The translations under genes were made by a program, and so were the position numbers. Below the pieces are notes generated by a model that was not told where the DNA came from, made no database searches, and saw nothing but the letters and a program-made list of their open reading frames with translations. Shown piece after piece: positions 63,899 through 64,000 of a DNA stretch of 64,000 bases (the first letter of the stretch is position 1; each line of letters starts with the position of its first letter). This DNA is from Mycolicibacterium sediminis (GTDB lineage: Bacteria > Actinomycetota > Actinomycetes > Mycobacteriales > Mycobacteriaceae), in NCBI RefSeq assembly GCF_010731735.1, contig NZ_AP022588.1, positions 62,001-126,000 on the forward strand, written 5' to 3'.

Positions 63899-64000
63899 TC
63901 AGCGGCGCAGCATGCTGGGGAACGGGAGTCCCGCCTCGGCGGCCTCGACGCGACGGGCGTCGACGGCGAAGCAGACGATGCTGGCGGCGAAGCTGAGCAT
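63899..64000 (-). CDS. C-terminal fragment of an unidentified gene (partial)
   Basis: The last 33 residues of a minus-strand frame that continues past the right edge: MLSFAASIVCFAVDARRVEA and AEAGLPFPSMLRR, then TGA. Without the rest, no family can be assigned. Its stop lies 19 bp after the palindromic element. Confidence 0.45.
   Translation of the reverse strand: MLSFAASIVCFAVDARRVEAAEAGLPFPSMLRR

Overview
The window is high-GC actinobacterial chromosome and almost certainly comes from a fast-growing mycobacterium (Mycolicibacterium type). From memory, the gene order is the inverse of the M. tuberculosis Rv0757-Rv0803 block: purL, a VOC protein, pepC, DyP peroxidase, encapsulin, purQ/purS, purC-ptrB, purB-cyp126, purD, aldA, cyp123, cyp51, adhB, phoR, phoP. 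Starts are often GTG. Many neighbouring genes overlap by 4 nt (ATGA or GTGA), and several starts look leaderless. No gap between genes exceeds about 220 bp.

Layout. 1-13.9 kb: purL, a glyoxalase-like protein, a sugar kinase, aminopeptidase pepC, a DyP peroxidase-encapsulin nanocompartment operon, purS-purQ, hydrolases, and purC-ptrB-gpx. 14.5-18.2 kb: two nearly identical 1.33-kb IS481-type elements in inverted orientation around an AbiEi/DUF559 gene. Each copy has its own 15-bp target duplication inside an intergenic hairpin. 18.2-28 kb: cyp126-purB, an RNase H-like/(p)ppGpp synthetase fusion, an amino acid permease, a TetR-SDR pair, an esterase and purD. 28-36.2 kb is accessory relative to M. 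tuberculosis: a CYP125-like P450 with a TetR gene, an SOS-box-controlled but frameshifted DUF222/HNH gene, two paralogous lipoproteins, an EspA/EspE-type type VII effector followed by a lipoprotein, and an unknown protein. 36.2-47.9 kb: a conserved oxidative cluster (CMD family, dehydrogenases, aldA, TetR, cyp123, SDR, cyp51, ferredoxin, SnoaL-like proteins, adhB, SDR, HIT). 47.9-51.2 kb: phoR, phoP and a repeat protein. After a tRNA-Thr at 51.36 kb the content is again accessory: a secreted LppP/LprE-like protein, a DeoR-FGGY kinase-GlpA/GlpB-like polyol operon, a TetR-DUF1214-sulfotransferase operon, a DUF4185 secreted protein and small secreted proteins.

The purine genes are scattered but share one pathway (FGAM synthase PurLQS, then PurC, PurB and PurD). 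The cyp/SDR/aldA cluster looks like a lipid or sterol oxidation module. One palindrome (TGGACA-NN-TGTCCA) occurs in both promoters between aldA and the TetR gene.

Main points for a second look: a 33-bp tandem repeat between phoP and phoR that encodes a translationally coupled peptide of five 11-residue repeats; the IS481 pair targeting hairpin loops, with a reading-frame break shared by both transposases; the type VII effector plus lipoprotein as a toxin-immunity candidate; and several families of intergenic palindromes, one present twice.
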